Of a stretch of 64,000 nt of DNA, positions 1 through 11,300 are shown in pieces (the stretch's first letter is position 1; each line of letters starts with the position of its first letter). Both the position numbers and the translations under genes were made by a program. Source of the stretch: Pyrocephalus nanus (lineage: Eukaryota; Chordata; Aves; Passeriformes; Tyrannidae). Location of the stretch: positions 1,351,501 to 1,415,500 of the forward strand of contig CM076268.1 of the NCBI GenBank assembly GCA_038380795.1, read 5' to 3'. The notes under the pieces are model-generated. The model was not told the DNA's origin. It worked only from the letters and a program-made list of their open reading frames with translations, and ran no database searches.

Positions 1-185
1 GGATGGCTCTGACTTGTCTTCCTGGGGCCTGGACCTGTAAAAGCAGCCCAGCTTGGATGTGCTGATCTCTGCAGAGGGATACCCTGAACGTGCAGCTGGG
101 CTGAGTGCTCATCCCAGCCTTGCAGCTCTGTCAGCCTGCTCTGGCTCCGGATTGCCTGATTATTGCCTGATTCCTGGAAACCCCA

Positions 186-191
186 AATAAA
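186..191 (+). terminator. AATAAA, possible poly(A) signal of an upstream plus-strand gene
   Basis: AATAAA followed within 40 nt by gtgtctaggtggg. By synteny a plus-strand gene (DENND10) could end near here, but I find none of its coding sequence, so this is weak. Other plus-strand AATAAA occur near 996 and 2090. Confidence 0.2.
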
Positions 192-3100
192 TGGACAAGT
201 TCTCTTCTTTCTACTTGAAAGTGTCTAGGTGGGAAAAAAAAAAAAGGATGTCTGGGAAAATCTGATGTGGAAGCCTTAGTACATACAGAAAGGGGTATTT
301 TGAAGCTCAGGTGGGAGTTGAGCACCTCCTTTGGACTCTTGCCTTAGAGGTTTTCCCCCCTTTCAGTCTCTGCTGAGGGATAAGAGTACAGGATTGCTGT
401 GTTTAAAAGGGGGCTTCCTAGGGGGGTCACAGACAGGTGCTGCTTTACAGCTGCAGTCATTTAAGAAGTTGTTGGGGCTCTCAGCTGAGAAGAGACCTTG
501 CCATTCATTCCTGATCCACACAAAAAAGCCAGGTGAGTTAAAGCCTCATGGACCAGGAATGTCCCAACGGGCAGGTGGCACAGGGAGAGCATCAGCTTCT
601 TAAAACTGCTGGAGCTGGAACACTGTCTGATGGTGCTCTGTGTAAACAAAACCGAGATGGAAACTTCTGAAGTCATGGTGAAAACTGGGAAAGAGTTCAG
701 AGGAAATCTCAAATTCGCCTGTCTGTGTGGTTGCACAGCCATAACTCGAGGGGTTTCTTGGTGTTTCACTGAGCAGCCCGAAGCTCACTGCTCTGTGACC
801 TTCTGAGAAGAATTTAGAGTCCTTGGAGGGAAATGCTCTGAGCCAAACAATCTGTGTTTGTTCAGCAGTGTCCACAACAAATCAGTCAATTCTGCAGTAG
901 CACTTTGTTATAAGAAAAAAAAAAATAACCTTTTTCCTGGCCTTTGTACAGATGGGCTATAGCATGTGGGTTTACATAGAGATTTTATACTTATGAATAA
1001 AACTTTAGTAACCAATATTTATATTGTTAAATAATTGGATATTTGCTATTCTGAAACTGGTAGAGTTCACCAATAACTATTTACAAGCAATATTGGTTGG
1101 AAAAAGGGTTGTCCTTTTGCTGTGTATCATATGTTAAGGAAATCTATTTTAGAATGGGATTAAGGAATGTGGCATCTGTGTATAAACTGGATAGTTACTA
1201 CAGTCAGGAAATGAAAGTGCTTCACAACAATCCCCTATTTTCAGGGGTGTAAAACTCTACTTTAAACACTTACTCTGAAGTTTAACTTCTGAACACAGTA
1301 GCATGTACTTTGGGGTTTTTTTTAACTTCTGAGAAAAATATTGCAACTGCCTTTGTTCACCTGCAAGTGCTCTACAGCTTTTTTTCCCCATTTGCCCATT
1401 AATGTGGGGTTTTTTTAATGGTTGGTTAATATTGCTGCTTCTGTTTCGAGACCTTAAAAACAGTTGGAATAGCAAAACTATGCTGAAAATTCCATTCAGG
1501 ACCAACTGAAACTGAAGTCTTTCACCAAGAAAAACCTGGATCTGCTTCAGCCACCTGTCTGACCAGCACAGTGTAACTGAGAAGAAATTTGCATCATTTC
1601 TTATTCACAAAAAGCCTTAAGGCATATCCAGAGACAGCCACAAAAAGCAGAGGAGCTCAGCTGCAAACTAAACATTGAATGCCTGTTTTGCTTTCTGTTC
1701 TGGAACCATTGAAGTTGGAAACCTCAGTGTTGTATCAGATCCTCTGATGTTTCTGCAATGCAGGTGAAATACAGTTTTGCACTTAAGGAACTGGACTCAT
1801 AGCATGCTTTTGCCTATTAAAACATTCTGAACAGTCTACCCTTTAATTTATGTAAATTTATTCTTGACGTTGTGACCATGGAATCACAACTGGCATTGAG
1901 CTGTAGCTTGGAGTTCTGGTTGGAAATGCACTGCTACATGTCCTAACACTTTTATCATCTGCTGAGTTTATTGTCAGCACTGCACAGGATGTGTTTCCCT
2001 CTCTCAGCTTCAGTGCTTTCAAAGGACTGTCCTTATGCTCTTGCATTTTCTTAATGACTTTTGGCACTGTTTCTTCTCAAAATGGTTTAAAATAAAATAG
2101 AAAAAATCTGCAAGGTCAGGACAGGGAAAGATTTTGGCTGATTTCTCACTTCCCTTTCCCCAGGCTGTGTACCAGCAGCCTGTGTGTGCAGTTGCTGGTT
2201 TTGCAGTCAGATGACATCCTTTCTTTCTGCTAGAAGCAAAGACCATGTAAAATGAAATTTGTAGTCGTATCTTCTCATCTTCCTGCCTTTCTGATCTCGG
2301 ATAAATATAAAATGGTGAATGGTTCCTGTGGCATAACATCTGGCAAAGACTGGCAGCTGCCCCTCCCTGAGTGCCACGGCAGCACGTGGTGTGGTGTTTG
2401 CTGTCTGAGGGGGAAGGAGCTGCAGTGCAGGGCTCTGTCCCTGCCTGCATCCATCCTTCCTTCCTTCCTTCCTTTCTTCCTTCCTTCCATCCTTCCTTCC
2501 TTCCTTCCTTTCTTCCTTCCTTCCTTCCTCCACCCCAGGGCCTGAGTGGAAAAGCAGCGTGGCTGTTACAGGCCTGGGGTAAAGCAGGGACACAGCTCGG
2601 GCTGGGAAAGGCTTTGATCTCAGTATTTTCTAATATGGGAGTGGCTGAGGGGTTTTATTGTTTGTTTGTTTTTTGTGGGTTTTTTTTTTAAGCAACATTA
2701 AAGGGACCTGGAAGCCTCATTGTATATTCCTAAATTTGAAGAAGACAAGCTGAGTAGGTGGGGCACAGCTGGCTCATTGTGCCGTACTGAGAGTTGGTTT
2801 TCCTTGAAGCCGGAAGCTTCCACCTGTTGTCATTCACCACACCTTAAACTGGTTCCACCACTCATGCACTGTCACTGCACACAAGGGTCAGCACTAAGGC
2901 AGGAGACAGACCTGCCTCGGGCTGGGATGTTGTTAATCTGTTCCAGGTTACAAAGGAGGTTTCCTGCAGTTGCTGACTCTCCTCCCCAGTCCCTCAAACG
3001 GGATGCTTTGCTGCTTGTGCCGGTCTTGTTCCCCTCACCTGTACCTCTGGGCTCTCAGGAGTCTGATTCTGCCACTTCCAGTCTCAGTGACTTTAGTTCC

Positions 3101-4970
3101 AGACTCAGGATGCTGGGGCCTTTTCAGGGTATTTTCCCTGCCCTGACTTGGGAAGCAGCTGAATCACCCAGGCTGACAATTTAAATGGCAGGCCCTGCCC
3201 TTCTCTTCTGGAAAATTCTGGTTAGGGCAACAGAAACACTTATGAGAAGGGGGGAAAGAGGTATTGAATAATCCTGAGGGAGCTGTGCTTAATATGGCAA
3301 ATTTCAACTCAAGTATCCAATAAGAAGCTGGTAGGGTCTGAGAATGGGCAGCTGTAACAACAGACACCATTACCAGACCTATTCCAGAAGCCTTACTCAC
3401 AGAGCTGTAATGACATCAATTTGCTTAAAACATCCAAGTGTGGTGCCAGGGAATTTATAGCTTGTCTAGTTACCATGACGACTCAAAGGTCACCAATATA
3501 TTATCTGCTATTTGCTGGCTTTGCTCTACTGTTAGGTTTTGGGCTTTTTTCCTTGTTCCCACTGTGGTTCATGTAACTAGCATTTACTTTAGCCATTCTT
3601 AAATAAGTTTAGAAAAAGAGTGGGGAGAGGTGCAGGTCTTCATTGTAGTGCTAATTAACGTTTACTGAGAGTGGAATTAGACCCCACCTGCATTTCCCTT
3701 TGTATGTGACTGAAATAGGATTAATAGAGAAACAGGGGTTTAGAGAATTTAACTGTAGGATTTTGGCTGTACCTCCACTATTAAAAGTTTGGAAGGAGAC
3801 AAAAAAACTTCACTGGGAGAGACAGCCTGAGGCTTAAGCCTGTTCCACCTGACCCTGTGGTACCTAAAGAGCAGGGCCAGCATCCTCCCCAGCATCCTCC
3901 CAGCTGCCCCTGTAGAGTGCAGGAGTGCCCTTTACCTTTAACAAAATCCCTGCAATCCTCCAGTGCAGGAGTGCAAGCTCTCTGACACTTAGGTTGGGTG
4001 ACTTGCAGGCAGTATCCATCTGGTCTTGCTGGAACAGCCTCACACCACGCTCCCCTCAGGTTCCAGGTCCTTAGGATGTGCTGCTCCTGTCCTCTCCCCC
4101 TGCCTGACCTTTCCCTGCAGTGAGTTGTTAGAGGAAGGCTCAAAACCAGGCAGAACTCAAACAAGAAACGAAACTCAACCTCCAGCTTCCTGCTTTTGTT
4201 CAGTGCCAAAAGCCCAGCAGGAATCCTTTTCCTGCAGGAGACCAGGCCTGCTGTTTTTCCCTACTTTGTTCTGTGCTGCTGCCTTTCCTGTAGGACAGGC
4301 TGGATTGGGGAACCATTGGTTCCCTCACACTGTGAGAACTCCATTCCCCAGCAACAGGAGAGCAGTGACCTGTGCACTGCACCCCATGGGGTTCACATCT
4401 GCTACTGTCAGCTCTTCCTGCAGCTCTTCCCAGACAGCTGTGGGCCCCTGAAGAATTCTGCAGGATCAGCAAAACCTGTCACTGCAATGATCACCCTTAA
4501 GCCACCTATCAAAAGAGCTTTCTTTTGTTTGGGTGAACACCGTCAACCTGCAAAGTGGAAACTCCTCACTGTCCACGAGGTCAGAAAGAAAGGGATTTCC
4601 CAAGGGCTTCAGTGTAAATAAGCCAAGTTGTAAAGCTCAGGGGGCATCAGGCCCCACAACTCCTTCAAGGATGTCAAGGAAGCCAGGAATTAATTGGTAG
4701 TCAGGTTTGACACCCATTTCCTGAGCACTTCTTAAACAACTAAATTTACCCAATATTATCTTGCCACCAGAGTGGCTTTGCCTTAGTACCACCTTAAGGG
4801 CTGCCTCACTCACCTCTCAACCTCGAAATGAGTGTTGTTAAATACACTGAAACACACAAAGTGTTCTGAGAAGAACCAGCTTGACTTCACCCAAAGCAGT
4901 GATGTTCAAGCCTTCCCCAGCTGCGTTCCTGGAAAACAACGTGCCAAAACCTGCAGCAGCAACAGGACAA
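192..4970. other. Gene-free stretch left of SFXN4
   Basis: No ORF here resembles a known protein, and no tRNA or other RNA gene was recognised. The only definite feature is the CCTT array at 2451-2531. The first 1-2 kb may be 3' UTR or flank of the upstream neighbour; the rest appears to be ordinary intergenic DNA. Confidence 0.6.
2451..2531. repeat. CCTT microsatellite with a duplicated 36-bp unit
   Basis: A pure pyrimidine array apart from two A. Positions 2451-2486 and 2487-2522 are identical, each starting ccatccttcc and containing one tttc interruption. Such polypurine/polypyrimidine tracts can form triplex DNA. Confidence 0.95.
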
Positions 4971-4990
4971 ACTCGTGTACTCAACAGTCT

Positions 4991-4996
4991 TTTAAT
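4991..4996 (-). terminator. SFXN4: Probable SFXN4 poly(A) signal (ATTAAA)
   Basis: ATTAAA on the minus strand about 290 nt past the SFXN4 stop. It is followed by T/GT-rich sequence (gtttgtcctgttg), giving a 3' UTR of roughly 0.3 kb. No AATAAA was seen closer to the stop. The site is inferred. Confidence 0.5.
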
Positions 4997-5283
4997 TAAG
5001 GAATCAATCAGCTGAGGAAGCACAGAACACAGGTTGTGACAAGCACTGTGTTATGCTGCTTTCTGGTACCAATGCCACTTCCAGCACTGAGTGATGTGTG
5101 TGTCTCTGCCCCCAGGCTTGCAGAGCCCTGCTGCCAAGCTGTGCCTCTTTACACCATCATACACCAAATCTGGTACAGGGGCCACCACAGCTCCACCATT
5201 CAGTCCCAAATGCCAGTGGGATTTGGTGGTGCATCCATCATTCACTTCAGCCAGAGCCCATGGTCATGAAGGAAAGGCAGTCT

Positions 5284-5361
5284 CTAAATGCCCCTGTTGT
5301 AGAACAGCTCTGCTTCTTCCGTGGATGACAGGATCTCCGGCTCCAGGTCTGCTCTCTTTAT
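5284..5361 (-). CDS. SFXN4: SFXN4 coding exon 14 with stop codon
   Basis: Residues 295-319 and a TAG stop. It contains DLEPEIL.STEEAELFYNRGI, matching the human SFXN4 C-terminus (SLEEKIQSPTEETEIFYHRG). The acceptor is cacattgcag. Confidence 0.95.
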   Translation of the reverse strand: MKRADLEPEILSSTEEAELFYNRGI

Positions 5362-8300
5362 CTGCAATGTGCAGGAAAAGGGAATCAACACCACCACAGC
5401 CTGCTAAACACATGCTAAGTATATGTTAACCCCTTGTTACTGCACTGCACCTTGCAAAATTCAAACACTGCATTCAGTATCTGGGATTTGGGGCTCTTTG
5501 TTTATTTGAGGGGATTTTGTTGTCATTGTTGTTGTCTTGGGGCTTTTTTTTTTTTTTTTTTTTTTTTTTGTTTCTCCAACATTTCCCACATGTGCACACC
5601 TAAGGGAAAGCATACCTTCTATTTACAAATAGTGACATTATCTCCACTTACTATAGAATCATGGAATCACTTATGTTGGAAGAGACCTTTAAGATCACCC
5701 AGTCCAGCCATAAATATATTTGGGTGACACCCAGAAGAACAACTGCTGTGCCCCAAGGGAACCAACCAACCAATACTCTCAGGACATCATTTCTCACAAG
5801 TCCTCTCTCTTATTATCTGTTTACCCTTACTGCCATAAGAAATTAAGAAATCTTAAAAAAAGGAAGTTAAATGCCAGAAAGTTTGGGCAAATAAAAGAAA
5901 GCTGTGAAAATTGCAAGGGCCCACTCTGTGATTTTCTGAGAATATTCACACAGTGCTGATAAGAGGGAGGAAATGAATGCAGAAAGGAAGCCCAGACTCC
6001 TCTCTCATTTGCCCTTCTCCAAAGCCCAAGGTTCAAGGGCCACATCCTCCATGTAAAACCTGCCAGGAGGGCATTCTTTCTCAGGGAACAGATTACTCTT
6101 CCCATTTGAGCGTGGCAGAGTGAAGAGATGTCACCTGTAAGTTAATTTACCTCTCCAGTGAGTTCACACTGACTCTGCATGAAAGAAAAAAATTCTCATC
6201 TACATCCTTCCTTCCTCCTGCAGGGCTGAACACAGTGCTGGAAGAGCCTTGGCTTAAATCCTCAAGACAGTCCTCCTGACCTTGCCTGCTTCAGACTGTC
6301 GTGAAAGTCTGAAAAATCTACATTGAAAAGTGTAAATATAAACAACACACAATGCAACTCAGACCTCGAAGGTCCTGGGAGCCTCTGCCTAGCACATGTG
6401 CCTTCCCAGCAGCCTTTCCACTGCCCATTTCAGATGTACCACATTCATCCTGCAGGTTTGCTCATATGTGGCCCTCAGGCTGCTGGCCACAGCTCTGGAG
6501 GGACTATTTAATACCACAATAATCCTAAATCAATTCCTAGGAAAGGACTGACTTACCTCCCCACACTGTGAGAACATGCTAAGTGAGACTGGCACCATCA
6601 CTGCTAGGACTGATGTAATCAGAAACATTCTCACTGCAGACAAAGCACGAGGATTTTTCACCAGTTTTGCTCTGTCCAAGACATTGAAACAGTATGTCAG
6701 TTTGGGCTTGAAAAATGATCTGACAGTGCCACAAAGAGCATTAGCCACTATTTTACTGGTTGAAATTGCACTGAAAGTAGTAATAACCCATGCTTATGGA
6801 TCCTAGAGATGTTTCCTTATTTCATATCTTATGGTCTTATTCCTAACTCCCTGTGCTTTCCCTTTGTGGTGTTTTTGGCTGCAGCATTTTCCAAGCCCAG
6901 ATTGACAAGATTAGGAAATAAGAATGACCAAAGTGAAGAAAAGGAGAGAAGGTGCATTATTGCTTTCAGCTGTCTCGGTCCTTTGATTAAGAATTTTCTC
7001 TCATTGCCCTCTTTCCTTTCACATTTAGCTCCTGTGGGCAATCCTGCTTTGCTTTGTGCAAAAATGTATTACCTGAAATATATTTAAAATTTTATCTTAC
7101 ATCTCTATTTATGTATTTTGCTAACAGGAGTCCCTTTTAAGGTCAAAAAGGGGGATAGGGAATCAATTCAGGCAATACCAAAGTATATGACATAGGTGAT
7201 CCCTACCTGTACTATTTACACCACAGAGCTTATCCCCACCAAAAGCTCATGGCAGGCTGAGAATCTTCTCAGAAAACATACAATGTATTCTTCTTGGGAT
7301 ACTGGGGTTTAAAATGTTGCAAAAGCAAGAACGTGTTCTACAACATATGGAAAACAATTGGAAAGTTGGGATCCAGCTTTGGCTCCAAAATTCAAGCTCT
7401 TCAAAAACACAAATCTAAGCTAAGTGCTGGGAACAGCCTTGACACAGACACTGGGACTGAAATCAAGTGAGGGAATGTAGGTGCCTGCCAGGAGAGCAAA
7501 ACACCTTCCCTGCATGGGAGCAGAGAGGAAAGCCTCCCAGTCTGACACCACCTCCTGCAACCCCTCAAAGCACTCATGCAAACATAGCCAGACTCATTTA
7601 CTGAGCTGAAAGAATCACAGTAGCTGAACAGGTAATTTCCCAGGTAATCCCTTGTGCCAGGGCAAACAGTAATACTGCAAACCCAAGCAAAAAGTGAGCA
7701 GGCACCCCCAGCCCCCTGCAGAGCCTCTTACCTTTGCACTAAGTGCACAAGCACTTCTGGCAGCAGGAATGTTGTCCCAAACAAGACTGCCCTGGACAGT
7801 GCTGTTTCCCTAACAGCCTTCAGGGAGAGAGAAAAACAAACACTGGTAAAGCAGTGCTCTGTGCAGCTTCAAACACTGCCTGCTGCTGGGAGCACTTCTT
7901 TGTCTAATACCTTGCAGCTCCAAGCAACAGGGATTGCTTGGATTTATCCCCAATGAGGGATAAAAACATTTATTAGAGGAATTCTTCCTTAAATGGAAAC
8001 TGAGTGGCAAATACTCCACTTATGACTAAGAAATACCTTAAAAGGCAGGTGAAACTATTGATGCCATAATGAGTTTTCTTGCCACGATTATAATTTTGCT
8101 GAGACTTGCTTTTTCTTAAGTTATGCTGAACTTCATACAATTGGTTATACCTTCTGGGCACCCTTAACTAGCCTGTGTCAGATCTGAAGTTCTCTCTCCA
8201 GCTGTCCACAGATCTTTATGCTCATGCAGTTGTTTCCTCCCCCCTGGAAAGCAGCACGGAAAAGGAGGGGCACTGATAGCATCTAGAACGTGTCTCCTCG

Positions 8301-11300
8301 CTCTAATTCCTGTGCCAGACTGTAGTGGATGCTGATGAGCAAAGCAAGGAGCAAATACAGAGTCAGCAACTGCAGCCCAAGGATAAACTGCAGTATCACA
8401 CTGTAGATCAGAAGGCAGCTTTTATTCCCACTGTAGAGTGTGCACATGGTGTGAACAACACAGAGCATTTCTCTGAGGTGTCCCATCAAAAGAAGATCCC
8501 AGAGTCTTGTCTTCTTCTGAGGTGACCAGGGAAAGCAAAAGACCTAGTGCATGCCTGCCCAAAGATTCAGCACCTGACCTGGGATTCCTCATTTCCACAT
8601 ATCCAACTCCATCTCAGCAGGAATGGAAGCCAATCCCAGGGAGCCCTCCACCCCCTTACCTTCTCACCAGCATTCCGTGACACTCCTACAACCTTGCCAT
8701 TCCTGTCCATCACTTCTATTCCATGCTCAAATTCCGGGCTTCTCACCACTGCTGCAGTGAATGCACTCGTCACACCTGCAGGGTTACAGAGGGCTGTGCT
8801 TTAAAAGATCCAAAAGGACTTTCTTGGTAGTAACATTCATAATTAAGCGCATTTTACATTTCCAGTTCAACTGCTCACAACTGAATAACCTGGTAGCTTA
8901 AGAGACTGCCCAATAAAAATCTACTGGGGATCTTAATCTTTGTCTCAGAAGCTCGAGCGAGATTGTAAGGCCCCAACCCTAAAAGGTGCTTTGTCACCAT
9001 GGACTCAGAGCTTTAAGCACTGCCATCCAGCTCAAACCACGAGTACTCTGCATGGAGGGATTTCTGTTGTGGTTAGATTTTGTCCTGGGCAGCACAAAGT
9101 CCAGGACAGAAGAAAAGAGGCTTTAGGCAAAGGCTGCACCCCTGAAGTGAAAGGGAGGGTGCCAGGGGAACACTGGCTCTAACATGTCCCACTGTGGCTC
9201 TTGTCTGCCCAGCTGGGTCTCTGCCCAGGTGGCAGAGCTTCAGCCAGATCCTGGATGAGAATGTTTGTCTCCTCCAGACCCAGCATTACAAGGGACTGAA
9301 AACATCCACCCAATCACTGGAAACACGAGACTAAACCACCAGCACTTATAAAGGCTCTATCAAATGGGAGTCAATAATAATCCAGCTGATTTGCTTCTCT
9401 CTCTTTTCTAGACCAAGGTCTAGGCACATCAGAGCAAACTGACCTTGCTGACCACTCTGGGTGGACATCTCGTATAGCTTGAAACAGAGGACATGACATG
9501 TTTTAATTTTCCCAATTTCCCCCCAAGAAAGGCCCAAAAGTTCATTAATATCAACAGAAACATAATTAATGACATCAAAATGTTAAACCTGGCCAAGAGA
9601 ACTCTACAGTCAGGTGAGCAAATGGCCCTCACACCAACTGCACAGTGCACAGTGTCTTTCTACTCACCAAGCAGAGGAGTAGGTAGAATTTTTTTGACAA
9701 TTAGTTGTGTCAATGGACTCTTCAACGTGTAGCGATTCATGAAAATAAGAGGGAGAGCCTGAGGCACAGGGAGGAAACAGGACCTTTACTAAAAATGTGC
9801 AGCATTTCAGTATGTGCAACAGGTCAGGAAAATAAAGCTGTGACTTAGTACATAGTTACCCCTTATGAAAATAAACAAATGCCTTGGTTTAACATTCTGA
9901 CAAAATATACATGTTCTCTAGTTACTGACAGTGCTTGCAATCACTGTTTAGATAAGAATACAAAATATTATCATCAAAAGAGCATTAAACATTATTATGT
10001 AGAGGACAGCAGTGTGATTACCCCAGTGCCTACTCCTTGTCAGGAGAGTTAATTAGGGAAGAGTCATTGAGCAAATACATACCCCAACACAGGCTGCATA
10101 GGAGATGGCTCCCAAGCCATAGAACATCTGCTTCTGCTGAAGTGAGTACTCCTGAGGGGGGCAGAAGAAGCACACTGCGTAAGTACAGCTGCAAAGCACT
10201 TGTAAATCAAGTTCAAACCCCAAAATTGACACGTACTTCAGCCTTTGGGGTGCCATTTCCATTCAGCAGGGTGAATGCTGTGGTATATGAGTGAAATGCG
10301 AACTGCAGAAACAAGAGGAAACAAAGAACAATGAATCCAGCACTGAGACCAGGAGACCTGTAAAAGCAGAAAGAAAGAGGCAATTACCTGGAAAAAAAAA
10401 GCTGACTTTGCCTGGTGCTGAAGAGATGAAACAATGACCTAAGAGGAAAACCCCACAAGAAAATTAGGTTTGGTGAATGTACTAGGCCTTTCTCTCGATG
10501 CTGAGTGGTTTCACCTTGCATCAGGTGAACAGTCTCTTGGAATAATGCTGAAGGAAGGCAGCTCACAGCTTTGGACAAGGAGGATTCTTTAAGGGCTCAT
10601 TTTCCAGGTTACTCAGCACTTCCCATAAAACAGATGTCTTTGAAACAGCTTGTGCTCAAAGTACAGTGAAGCAGCCCAAAACCTTCTACTCCCTCCCTCC
10701 CTCCCTCCAACCCCTGGCTATGGAAAAAAATAAGCCTTGCCAGATGCACACTGACATCTGCCACGGTTACTCACCCACGGGAGAGCCATGGGCGTGAAAG
10801 CTAAAAATTGAAAATAAAAAAAAACAAAGAAAATTTTATTTCAGTAAAAATAACTGCTGTGAGTCCAGATGGATGGTCTTGAGCAGAAAACTCTCTATTT
10901 TCAGCTCCAAGCACATTTTATCTGCCCCCATAGCAAATAAAGTCATCAAGCAGCCACAACCATCAAGGGAAAACTCAGTTCCTGTAACACGTGGAGGGGT
11001 TTGGGAACTCAGTCCTGACAAGAAACAGAGACTGGTCAGACTATTTCCCTCTTAGGTAAGCAGATAAACCCTGAGAAAAATTCCTCAAGAGGAACACGGG
11101 AATAAATAAATCTTTCACAGATATGACAATTAAAAGTCTACAGGTAAAAGTCTACTTGCTTTTCTGCATGGAGAAGAGTATCTCTGCAGTGTCACAGTAT
11201 TTACTACAAGCTATTCCCCCTTGATGCTTCAGCCACAAACACAAAACTTCATGTAAGGGAATTTACCTGGAGGTCTAAACAAAATGGGAATTACGTGGTT

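Noticed and set aside
1..2100. 3' end of DENND10, expected here by synteny
   Set aside because: No coding sequence matching the DENND10 C-terminus was found. Only generic AATAAA signals are present, so no gene is called.
6672..6770. In-frame upstream extension of SFXN4 exon 13
   Set aside because: The phase from exon 12 (ending AG) and the human alignment fit the acceptor at 6671; the extension adds residues with no counterpart.
10303..10361. Longer SFXN4 exon 8 starting at an acceptor near 10361
   Set aside because: It would need a poor donor in exon 6. The separate exon 10388-10438 fits phase, length and homology (VIVS...KS...Q) better.
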